Shown here piece by piece: positions 18,901-27,591 of a DNA stretch of 64,000 nucleotides (position 1 is its first letter; the number at the start of each line of letters is the position of its first letter). The position numbers and the translations under genes were made by a program. This DNA comes from Chlamydiota bacterium (GTDB lineage: Bacteria > Chlamydiota > Chlamydiia > Chlamydiales > Parachlamydiaceae), in NCBI GenBank assembly GCA_013287915.1, contig JABDCX010000008.1, forward strand, positions 1 through 64,000. Reading direction: 5' to 3'. The notes beneath the pieces are model-generated. The model made no database searches, had not been told where the DNA came from, and saw only the letters and a list, made by a program, of their open reading frames with translations.

Positions 18901-19164
18901 ATGCCGCCCTTTCAGGGCTCATCTCTTGGGCACGTGTTTACCCAGGCCTCCGCTTCGCTCCGACCTGGGCTATAAGATGCCGGCCCTTCGGGCCTCACAA
19001 CACGCTCAATTGGTTCTGGAGGTACTGTTAGGATCCTTTGTAGTCTGCTGCTAGGCCCGAAGGGCCGGCATCTTATAGCCCAGGTCGAAGTAAGCGCTAG
19101 CGAACGGAGGCCTGGGTGACCTCGGAGGTTTGTGTTGAGGCCCGAAGAGTCGGTATATCTATAC
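18901..19164. repeat. Palindromic intergenic element, full copy (copy A)
   Basis: Arms CCCAGGCCTCCGCTTCGCTCCGACCTGGGCTATAAGATGCCGGCCCTTCGGGCCT and AGGCCCGAAGGGCCGGCATCTTATAGCCCAGGTCGAAG...CGGAGGCCTGGG form a long inverted repeat. Confidence 0.85.
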
Positions 19165-19197
19165 TGGATCAATGCCTCTTGCTATCAGTTGAGGCTA

Positions 19198-20443
19198 TTA
19201 AAATAGCTGATGAATGGCCGACAGGTTCCCGGTTTGGAGCAGCACAGCCAACACCAGAGCGCATAAGAAAAAGAGGCCGATCATGAGCAGGGCTGGCTTT
19301 CCTCCACGCAAGCAAAGGGTGTCTGGTGTAGAAAGACCCATTTTATAGCGTCCAATCCACGCCATCATCACGGGAATGATGCCGTTCAAGATCGAATCGC
19401 CAAAACCACCAGAAATTTCCATCGCAACAATAAAGGCCCGCTCGAAATAGAGCGCGCAGATAAGCGTAGGAACGATGATCAACACGCCAAGCCAGGTTCT
19501 TCCTGTGTTATCTTTTTTGATGTGAAGACCGTCTGCCAAAAAGTCAAAAAAGACCAAGCGCGATCCCCAAAAATGAGGTGATGATCGCAAAAAACGCAAA
19601 ATACTCCGCAATCACATAAACCCATTGGCCATTGACGTGTTCTCTTAAAAACTGCGTTGCGGGCTCCCCTTTTATAAAGGCCTCAGCCAGGCTGTTGGGA
19701 CCTTCAGCAGGGACAATCCCCAACATTAAAAACTGCCAAATGGCATAAATGATGAGTGCAATCGTCGTCCCGCCCACAATGGTAACCCGAAGTGCTTTGA
19801 CGTTGCGTTGTAGATAAGGTGTTAAGCTCGGAACCATGGTCTGAAAGCTAAAGGCTGTGAGCAGCAATGGAATCGCAGTCAAAGAACCACCCCACTTTCT
19901 GTGGGTCAGGAAAGCCGTTTTAATCTCAGGAATTCCGATGAACACTAGTGCGATATAGGAAGCGACCATCGCAATGAATAAAATGGCATTGACTCGCCCT
20001 ACAAAGTAGTTTCCAAGGCAAATCACAACTCCGAAGAAGAGGACAAACAGCCCTGCGCCAACATCCTTGCTCATGGCAATGCTCGTATAGTCGGAAAAGG
20101 CGTAGGCGATCTGCATGCCGCCGCCTGCGGTGTATCCCACCAAAGACGCGTAGCAGATAAATAGGTACAGGCACCAACTCACCACTTTTCCAGCCGTGCC
20201 CAAAATCTCAGAGGTCATCGAAATCAGATGCTTGCCCTCATCCATCCAAAGACTCACCTCGAGCAACAGTAAGGCTGTCGCTGTCATCGTTCCCCAACAA
20301 ATCAACATCATGATAAGCGATGGCATTAAGCCGCTCATCCCAGTTGCAACGGGGAACGCCAACATACCGCCACCAATACAAGTCCCCCCCACTAAAAACA
20401 TGGCTGAAATAACTCTTCCTACGTGTACTTTCGTCTGATTCAA
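19198..20443 (-). pseudogene. Aromatic amino-acid permease (TyrP-like), frameshifted
   Basis: 19544..20443 (GGTCIGGGMLAFPVATGMSG...ITSFLGIALGLF*) and 19198..19611 (...VFFDFLADGLHIKKD...GGFGDSILNGIIPVMMAWIG) are two halves of one gene broken at a 6-A run (19546-19551); the paralog at 33975 is intact. Confidence 0.85.
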
Positions 20444-22000
20444 TTACACCTCTAAAGCATTCTTTAAAAATTGAGAAACTTGATTTAAGGCAATCCGCTC
20501 TTGCTGAAGCGTATCGCGGTAACGCACTGTCACGGTCTGATCGCTCAGTGTCTGTGTGTCGATGGTGAAACAAAATGGGGTCCCCGCTTCATCCATGCGG
20601 GCATACCGCTTTCCGATCGATTGTTTTACGTCGATCTGCACATTCCATTGTTTTCTAAGCTCTAAATAGAGCTTTTCAGCAATTTCTGGCATCCCATCTT
20701 TGTCGACCAAAGGAAACACTCCAGCTTTCACCGGCGCCATGCGGGGATGAAACTTCATCACAACGCCACTTGGGCGGGATGGATCATCTGTATATGCCTC
20801 GCAAAGCAAGGCTAAAACGCCCCGATCAGCCCCAGCAGACGGCTCAATGATGTGGGGAAAGTATTTTTCCTGAGACTCTTGATCAAAATATTTAAAACGA
20901 TCGTCTTGCCCCGAGTGTTGGGCGTGTTGTCTCAAATCGTAGTCTGTTCGATGGGCAATCCCTTCTAATTCTCCAAAGCCAGGATCGGTAAAGGGAAATC
21001 GGTATTCGATGTCGCTACTTCCCGCACCCTCTTTGGCATAGTGGGCAAGCTCCTCTTGGGTTTGCTCCCTTAAACGGAGATTGTCCGATGTAAGACCGAT
21101 TGAAAGCCACCACTCAAAACGCTTCTTTCTCCAAAACTGGTACCACTCTTTTGCTGTGCTAGGGTGAACAAAGAATTCGATCTCCATCTGTTCAAATTCG
21201 CGAGATCTAAAAATGTAGTTGCGCGGTGTCACTTCGTTGCGAAAAGCTTTTCCAATTTGAGCAATCCCAAAAGGTACTTTGACGCGACTGGTGTCGATTA
21301 CATTGCGGAAATTGGCAAAAATCCCTTGTGCTGTTTCTGGTCTTAAATAGGCGATCGCTGAAGGGTCTTCCAGGGCCCCTACAGTGGTCTTGAACATCAA
21401 ATTAAACTGTCTTGGCTCCGTCAACGTGCCTGGTTTGTCCGCATCTGGCCCGATCAGTTGCGCACGGATCTCTCCGCTCAGCGCAGCAAATGGCACCAAT
21501 GCCTCGACAGCGATCAACTCGCCCCCGCCACTTTTTTTGACCATTTTCTCGGCACGTTTCGTCCAGGAAGCCAGTGGGTCGTCCCCTTCGACAAGGGCAA
21601 TCCACCCCAAAGAGCTTTCTTTGCCCCCTTTGCGCACAACTACTTCCCCGGCAACTAAATGATCCGCGCGATAGCGGTTTTTTGTCTCTCGGCAGTCGAC
21701 CATCGGATCGCTAAAGCCTCCAACGTGTCCAGATGCTACCCACACTTTTGGGTTCATAATGATGGAGCAATCAACACCGACTATTTCGAGCAATTTTCCA
21801 TCGGCGCCAACGACGGGATCGCGCACGACGTCTCGCCACCACGCGTCCTTGATGTTTTTTTTCAGCTCAACGCCCAAAGGCCCATAATCCCAAAACCCAT
21901 TGAGTCCACCATAAATCTCAGATGATTGAAAAATGAACCCACGCCTCTTGCAGAGCGAGACTAACCGCTCCATTTTTGTGTTGCTTTTGACCTCTGACAT
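20444..22000 (-). CDS. glyS: Glycyl-tRNA synthetase, single-chain alpha2 type
   Basis: MERLVSLCKRRGFIFQSSEIYGGLNGFWDYGPLGVELKKNIKDAWW, RPETAQGIFANFRNV, EFEQMEIEFF. Confidence 0.95.
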   Translation of the reverse strand: MSEVKSNTKMERLVSLCKRRGFIFQSSEIYGGLNGFWDYGPLGVELKKNIKDAWWRDVVRDPVVGADGKLLEIVGVDCSIIMNPKVWVASGHVGGFSDPMVDCRETKNRYRADHLVAGEVVVRKGGKESSLGWIALVEGDDPLASWTKRAEKMVKKSGGGELIAVEALVPFAALSGEIRAQLIGPDADKPGTLTEPRQFNLMFKTTVGALEDPSAIAYLRPETAQGIFANFRNVIDTSRVKVPFGIAQIGKAFRNEVTPRNYIFRSREFEQMEIEFFVHPSTAKEWYQFWRKKRFEWWLSIGLTSDNLRLREQTQEELAHYAKEGAGSSDIEYRFPFTDPGFGELEGIAHRTDYDLRQHAQHSGQDDRFKYFDQESQEKYFPHIIEPSAGADRGVLALLCEAYTDDPSRPSGVVMKFHPRMAPVKAGVFPLVDKDGMPEIAEKLYLELRKQWNVQIDVKQSIGKRYARMDEAGTPFCFTIDTQTLSDQTVTVRYRDTLQQERIALNQVSQFLKNALEV

Positions 22001-22135
22001 TCCTTTTTACCCTTTATTTTTCACACACAGTGACGCGAGGATATCACACTTGCTTATCGAGAGCAAAGAAAAAGTGTGGACTGATTTTAAAATATTTATT
22101 AATATAAAATAAAGCAATTAATTAAGGGAGATTGG

Positions 22136-22465
22136 ATGAGCCGCATCCATGGTTATTCAGACGAAGACCTGTTCAGAGCAGCATTAGACCGCTCCCTGCC
22201 AGTCGATCAACAGGTCTTGATCGTAGAACACTTAGCACGCACAGAAAAATTCAAGAAACTTCCGCCCCATGTGCGGATCTCGTTTTTTACAGCCGCCTGT
22301 TCCCGTGCAAAAGAAGAAATTGCCGCCTTCCGCAATAACGTTTCCGATTTGAGCCTGCTGCAAGAGATGACGACCCCTCCTGACCTAGCTCTCAATGCTC
22401 ATTTACTCATCCGTATCGAGACTGTGCAAAATAAGGCGTTTGAACAGGCCAATCGTCTCAACTAA
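22136..22465 (+). CDS. Hypothetical protein, 109 aa
   Basis: ORF with upstream RBS (aagggag), immediately 5' of the DUF47/Pit pair. Confidence 0.6.
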   Translation: MSRIHGYSDEDLFRAALDRSLPVDQQVLIVEHLARTEKFKKLPPHVRISFFTAACSRAKEEIAAFRNNVSDLSLLQEMTTPPDLALNAHLLIRIETVQNKAFEQANRLN

Positions 22466-22474
22466 GGTGAAGGC

Positions 22475-23089
22475 ATGCTCAAAAGCCTTTTTCCCCAAAC
22501 ACATCAGTTTTACGATCTCTTTGAAAGACATGCTGCTCTCACCGTCGAAGCCGCGCTTTTTTTGCAAAAAGAGCTAGCAACAGAACAGGGCGACGATGGA
22601 ATCAAGAGATTGGAGCACCAAGCCGATAAAGTGACTCAAGAGTGCATTGCAGCCCTCCACCGCACGTTTATCACCCCGATTGACCGCGATCTGATTCACC
22701 AGTTAATCACCGAGCTCGACGATGTGATCGATGACATCGATAAAACTGCTGACTGTCTAACTATCTATAAAGTCCATAAAGCAAATGGGCACCTGGTCAA
22801 ACTCAGCAACCTCGTCGTTGCCGCGACACATGAAGTACAGCTCGCCGTCGTGGGTTTGCGCCATCTAGAAAAGGAAGAAGCGATCCAAATGGCGTGCCGC
22901 GAAATTCGGCAGATCGAACACAATGCAGATATTGCCCTGCGCGAAGCGCTTATCCAATTGTTTGATGAAGAACCCGATGCGCGGATGATCATCAAAATGA
23001 AAGATATCTACGAAAGCTTGGAATCTGCTACAGACCGGTGCGCAGATGTGGCAGATGTCATCGAAACGATTTTGATTGAGAATGATTAA
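22475..23089 (+). CDS. DUF47 family protein (PhoU-like, Pit accessory)
   Basis: LEHQADKVTQECIAALHRTFITPIDRDLIHQLITELDDVIDDIDKTAD. Confidence 0.9.
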   Translation: MLKSLFPQTHQFYDLFERHAALTVEAALFLQKELATEQGDDGIKRLEHQADKVTQECIAALHRTFITPIDRDLIHQLITELDDVIDDIDKTADCLTIYKVHKANGHLVKLSNLVVAATHEVQLAVVGLRHLEKEEAIQMACREIRQIEHNADIALREALIQLFDEEPDARMIIKMKDIYESLESATDRCADVADVIETILIEND

Positions 23090-23094
23090 ATTCC

Positions 23095-24117
23095 ATGGAA
23101 ATCTCCTTCACGCTTCTCGTCTTCACAGTGATCATCGCTTTGGGTTTCGATCTTGTAAATGGTTTCCACGACGCTGCAAACTCGATTGCGACCATTGTTT
23201 CTACACGAGTCCTTTCCCCTATTCAAGCTGTTATGTGGGCGGCATTTTTTAATTTCATTGCCCTTCTCATCTTCCCAGCAAAAGTGGCCGATTCAATCTC
23301 AAAAATCGTGATCATCAACCCTGCGGATGCCGAGTACGCCTATGTCATCTTAATTGGCCTGCTCTCAGCCATCATCTGGGATTTAATCACCTGGAGGCTA
23401 GGTCTACCGACGAGCTCGTCACACGCTTTAATTGGCGGTTTAAGCGGAGCCGGAGTCGCCTATGCAGGATTTGGCGCTCTGCGATGGAATATCCTTTCGG
23501 ATGCTTTCCTCTTTATCTTCTTAGCGCCCCTCATGGGCTTTGTCTTAGGGTTTCTCATGACGATCGGTGCCTACTATTCCGCCTACACGAAAACACCAAG
23601 AAAAATTCAAAAGTTCTTCGGGAAAGGGCAACTGATTTCTGCCGCTCTTTATTCGATAGGTCATGGGGCTAACGATGCTCAAAAGACGATGGGAATTTTG
23701 ATCGCTCTGTTTGTGGCCGCAGACATATTTGAACCGTCGATTCAATTGACTTTGACCAATCCCGACACGTTGTGGATCATCGTCAGCTGCCATTTAGCCC
23801 TTGCGATTGGCACCGCTTTTGGTGGATGGCGAATCGTGCGAACGATGGGGATGCGCCTTGTAAAATTAAAACCGATCGGAGGATTTTGCGCCGAAACAGG
23901 CGGCGCCATTACTCTCTATTTGGCTACCCATTTGGGCATTCCCGTCTCAACGACCCACACAATTACTGGAGCAATCATTGGCGTCGGAACGGTTTCGTCC
24001 CGCCCCTCCAAAATCCGTTGGGGAATAGCTGCCAACATCGTTTGGGCATGGATCTTGACAATCCCCGCCACAGCCGGCCTCAGCATCCTCTTCACCTATT
24101 TTAGGAATCTTATTTAA
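23095..24117 (+). CDS. pit: Inorganic phosphate transporter (PiT family)
   Basis: GFDLVNGFHDAANSIATIVSTRVLSP, GLPTSSSHALIGGLSGAG, GHGANDAQKTMGI, PVSTTHTITGAIIGVG. Confidence 0.95.
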   Translation: MEISFTLLVFTVIIALGFDLVNGFHDAANSIATIVSTRVLSPIQAVMWAAFFNFIALLIFPAKVADSISKIVIINPADAEYAYVILIGLLSAIIWDLITWRLGLPTSSSHALIGGLSGAGVAYAGFGALRWNILSDAFLFIFLAPLMGFVLGFLMTIGAYYSAYTKTPRKIQKFFGKGQLISAALYSIGHGANDAQKTMGILIALFVAADIFEPSIQLTLTNPDTLWIIVSCHLALAIGTAFGGWRIVRTMGMRLVKLKPIGGFCAETGGAITLYLATHLGIPVSTTHTITGAIIGVGTVSSRPSKIRWGIAANIVWAWILTIPATAGLSILFTYFRNLI

Positions 24118-25591
24118 GACGGTATTGGGTGAGCAGTTCCCAAGTCGACGAGCAGCCCCACACGCATAAGGCCCACAGAAAAGCACAGAACGTGCGAAGC
24201 GCATAAATCAACCCTTTCATCCCTCGCAAGATCATCGGGGCAATTTTCTTGAGCAGATTCCAGATCTTACCTGGCAAAGCGAGCAAAGCGCGAAACAGAC
24301 GGACAATCATCCTTTTTAGGAAAGCCATCCAGTTAGAAATTTCAGTCTTCATTTTTTGATACGCTTCAGTGACAAAGCTGCCACAGATCTTGATCCCATT
24401 CTTCGCCCCTGCAAACAACCGCTTCATCCGTCCGCCAAACCGCTTCATCCCACGTCCAAAACTCTCAAATTGCCCGCGGCGTCTTTCGGGAATCAATCCA
24501 TACAGCCAAAGGGCCGCTTGAAGAATGGCTTGCGGGGTTGCATGAAGCGTGTGCATGACCGTCTCACCCATTTGTTGCACGGTGTTTTCTACCTTATCTT
24601 TAATCCGGTCGTATGCCTTTGAAATCTTTTCGCCGAGATCTTCTACCTTCTCTTTCACTTTTTTACGAAGCCTTTCAATCTTTTCCAACATTTCGGCTGG
24701 GCCTGAAAAAAGCTTCTCTCCCAGGTTGCGGCTCCATTCCCTCAATGCCTCTAGCCCACTAAACACAGGCTTTGTCAGATTTGCCAACGCCGCATTGAGT
24801 TGAGAAACAAAATTGGCTACCGCTTGTCCTGCATCTGACATGCGGTTTGTGATTCGCTGATAGGCTTGCGCAATGCGTCCGATTTGGCTACGCATCCATT
24901 GCATCGCCTCGCTTGGTATCTCACGAATTCCCTTTGCTAGCTCAGCAAGCCCTTTTCCCACATTGTTCATCATGCCCTGCAAGGCACTATAGGCTCGATT
25001 GAGTTGCTGTGCAATTGCTCTAAATGGATCTGTGATGGTTTGAATGCTCTTTTTAATCATCCCTTGCAATTGGTTCATTGACTTGAGCCAGGCTTCTAAG
25101 GCAGCATTGAGGAATTGACGGGCCGCGTTTTTCATCAAATTAAGCGCTTGGCCAAGCGTTTGTTCCAATGCCCCTTTCATCAAATCGAGGATTCTATTAG
25201 ACCACTCTTGTATGAATTGACCGATGCGATGCCCATGCGCCTTCAAAAAGCCGGCAACGTGTGGGAATGCTGTCACCATCAACCAACGCGGGATCCCATA
25301 AACGACTAAATAGGGAGGTAACATGACCGCTAGGACAATGTATTTCCCCACTTGGACTGCGTTAATGAGTGTATCGTTAGGAAGGTTAAGGCCCAGATTT
25401 CTCATCTTCTCTAGCATTTGCCGGTTCAGGCGTTCTTGGACCGACTCTTGAGGGGCTTCACTGGGGTTTTCCATCCTGTCGATCGAAGGCTGATTAAGCA
25501 CAGGAGGCCTTAAAGGGCGCCTGATCGCATCGTACAGGTGGGACGGTGACGCACATCTCGCTTGACTGTCTCGTCTGACTGGACCTGACAT
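24110..25591 (-). CDS. Hypothetical amphipathic-helical protein with hydrophobic segments (493 aa)
   Basis: Long helical, Met/Ala/Lys-rich sequence without recognised domain; 3' end overlaps pit by 8 bp. Confidence 0.7.
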   Translation of the reverse strand: MSGPVRRDSQARCASPSHLYDAIRRPLRPPVLNQPSIDRMENPSEAPQESVQERLNRQMLEKMRNLGLNLPNDTLINAVQVGKYIVLAVMLPPYLVVYGIPRWLMVTAFPHVAGFLKAHGHRIGQFIQEWSNRILDLMKGALEQTLGQALNLMKNAARQFLNAALEAWLKSMNQLQGMIKKSIQTITDPFRAIAQQLNRAYSALQGMMNNVGKGLAELAKGIREIPSEAMQWMRSQIGRIAQAYQRITNRMSDAGQAVANFVSQLNAALANLTKPVFSGLEALREWSRNLGEKLFSGPAEMLEKIERLRKKVKEKVEDLGEKISKAYDRIKDKVENTVQQMGETVMHTLHATPQAILQAALWLYGLIPERRRGQFESFGRGMKRFGGRMKRLFAGAKNGIKICGSFVTEAYQKMKTEISNWMAFLKRMIVRLFRALLALPGKIWNLLKKIAPMILRGMKGLIYALRTFCAFLWALCVWGCSSTWELLTQYRLK

Positions 25592-25770
25592 AAACTCCTC
25601 TTGTTATTTATGCCTTCTATTATAGCAAAGTTTTATTAAGAATAAATTAACCTTTTTGAAAGATTCAATAAATTTTTTGAATCTAGGGTGAGAAAAAACG
25701 GTTGCGCGATATAGGGCCTCTAGGGTAAACTTTCCGTAAGTTAAATAACCTGTAAGCAGAGAGAAACACC

Positions 25771-25944
25771 ATGGTCAGAATGAGTAAGCAGGGAGAGAGA
25801 AGAAGCCGCTCTCACCGAAAAAATAAGGGTCCTTCAGTCAAAACAGGCCCCCTCAAGGATGGCTTAAAACTGGGGTACAAAGAACACCCAAATGCCCTTT
25901 CCGGCGAGGTTGCTGAAATGGCTTACATTCCAAAAATTAAGTAA
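25771..25944 (+). CDS. Small basic protein (57 aa)
   Basis: MVRMSKQGERRSRSHRKNKGPSVKTGPLKDGLKLGYKEHPNALSGEVAEMAYIPKIK*; adjacent to the next small ORF; below the ORF-track size cut-off. Confidence 0.7.
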   Translation: MVRMSKQGERRSRSHRKNKGPSVKTGPLKDGLKLGYKEHPNALSGEVAEMAYIPKIK

Positions 25945-25961
25945 ACGATAGAGGATTAGCC

Positions 25962-26123
25962 ATGACTAGACACGCAAGCTTCGGCAAGGCAAACAAAGGT
26001 GGAAAAAAGCGCAATGTTCTCAAGCGTTTTGAACGCGTCGACGTGCTCAAGAAATTGGGTCGCTGGGATTCAAAAACTGCAACGCGCGTAACAGGCCTCC
26101 CCAAAACACCTATTTTACCGTAA
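25962..26123 (+). CDS. Verrucomicrobia/Chlamydiae small basic protein (TIGR04137-like, 53 aa)
   Basis: MTRHASFGKANKGGKKRNVLKRFERVDVLKKLGRWDSKTATRVTGLPKTPILP*; recognisable NVLKRFERV...GLPKT pattern. Confidence 0.8.
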   Translation: MTRHASFGKANKGGKKRNVLKRFERVDVLKKLGRWDSKTATRVTGLPKTPILP

Positions 26124-26168
26124 TTCAATGCACACAGGAATGCCCAAGCGTTCCTGTGTGACTCATTT

Positions 26169-26624
26169 ATGAAAAAGCAACGGACAGTTACCGTTCACAT
26201 TTTTCAGACTCAAAAAAGATACCCGGTCGCTCTCCACCCAATCAAAACACTTGTCAACGCCTTCTTTCGCTACTACCGCCTCACGCATGATGAAGTGACT
26301 ATTCACTTTGTCACGAAAATGCAAATTGGAAAAATCCACGAGATTCATTTCAACGATCCTTCTCCTACAGACTGCATCTCGTTCCCCATGGACGCAGATT
26401 GCGATATCGGCTATAAAGTTTTAGGTGAAGTCTTTGTGTGCCCAGCTATTGCAAAAGAGTATGCAAATGCTCACCAACTCGACTTTCAAAGCGAAGTGGA
26501 GTTGTATGTTGTCCATGGACTGTTGCATCTGATCGGATTTGACGATCTAAAGGACAAAGAACGGACACAGATGCGTAAAGAAGAAATGAAATTTATCAAC
26601 TATTTCAAAAAGCGGTGCACATGA
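26169..26624 (+). CDS. ybeY: rRNA maturation RNase YbeY
   Basis: CISFPMD, LGEVFVCPAIA, YVVHGLLHLIGFDDL. Confidence 0.93.
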   Translation: MKKQRTVTVHIFQTQKRYPVALHPIKTLVNAFFRYYRLTHDEVTIHFVTKMQIGKIHEIHFNDPSPTDCISFPMDADCDIGYKVLGEVFVCPAIAKEYANAHQLDFQSEVELYVVHGLLHLIGFDDLKDKERTQMRKEEMKFINYFKKRCT

Positions 26625-27031
26625 ACCACCACCTCGTTTTCTACGATGGGCAATGCGGCTTTTGCGACCGCGTCGTCCAATGGGTCATCAAACAGGATAA
26701 AAATCGGATCTTTCTATTTGCCCCTCTCCAAGGTAAAACCGCACAAAAAGTACTTGGCATCTTGACTCCGGATCAAAAGCAACTCGATACGCTAATTTTA
26801 ATCGAAAACTACGCAACACCCGAACAACAAATCGCCCTCTTAGGTAAAGGAGCCCTGCGCATCTGTTGGCTCCTAGGTGGTATTTGGAGGGTCCTCGGCG
26901 CGCTTTCTTTTCTACCAGCTCTCCTTTACGATTGGGGATATCGCCTAGTGGCTCGCAACCGGCACCTTTTCTTTAAAAACGACGCGTGTGTCATCCCAAC
27001 GGCTGAAGAGGCAGAGAGGTTTCTCCCATGA
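26621..27031 (+). CDS. DCC-family thiol-disulfide oxidoreductase (DUF393)
   Basis: LVFYDGQCGFCDRVVQWVIKQDKNRIFLFAPLQG; atga overlap with ybeY. Confidence 0.9.
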   Translation: MNHHLVFYDGQCGFCDRVVQWVIKQDKNRIFLFAPLQGKTAQKVLGILTPDQKQLDTLILIENYATPEQQIALLGKGALRICWLLGGIWRVLGALSFLPALLYDWGYRLVARNRHLFFKNDACVIPTAEEAERFLP

Positions 27032-27591
27032 CGAACAACAGATGTTTTGGCAACGGACCTGGTAAAGAGTTCTATGCAGAGTACCACGACCGCGAATGGG
27101 GCATCCCGGTCCACGACGATCGCCATCTATTTGAAATGCTCATCCTGGAAGGCGCACAGGCAGGATTAAGTTGGGAAACTATCCTTAAAAGACGAGACGC
27201 CTACCGCAAGGCCTTTCACCACTTTGATCCGATCAAGGTCTCCAAAATGAAAGATGCCGAGCTCGAAGCACTCCGTCAAAACGACACAATCATCCGCAAT
27301 CGCCTCAAGATCTATGCAGCTCGTCAAAATGCGCGCGCCTTTTTGGAGATTCAAAAAGAATTTGGAACCTTCTCCAACTACTTGTGGAGTTTTGTGAAAG
27401 GTAAGCCGATCAAGAACCGCTGGAAGAGCTTTAAAGAGGTTCCAGCCACAACCCCAGAAAGCAATGCCCTCTCTAAAGACCTCAAAAAGCGTGGCATGAC
27501 TTTTGTTGGCCCGACGATTATGTATGCCTACATGCAAGCCGTTGGATTAGTCGATGACCACTTGGTGGGATGTTTCAAACACTCTTTTTAA
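27028..27591 (+). CDS. tag: DNA-3-methyladenine glycosylase I
   Basis: EYHDREWGIPVHDDRHLFEMLILEGAQAGLSWETILKRRDAYRKAF. Confidence 0.95.
   Translation: MTNNRCFGNGPGKEFYAEYHDREWGIPVHDDRHLFEMLILEGAQAGLSWETILKRRDAYRKAFHHFDPIKVSKMKDAELEALRQNDTIIRNRLKIYAARQNARAFLEIQKEFGTFSNYLWSFVKGKPIKNRWKSFKEVPATTPESNALSKDLKKRGMTFVGPTIMYAYMQAVGLVDDHLVGCFKHSF

Noticed and set aside
18912-19172. 86-aa ORF ...LRGHPGLRSLALTSTWAIRC...PGRSEAEAWVNTCPRDEP
   Set aside because: Lies entirely within palindromic repeat copy A; the PGRSEAEAWV string also appears in the 60917..61117 ORF over copy B, so these are repeat-derived spurious ORFs.
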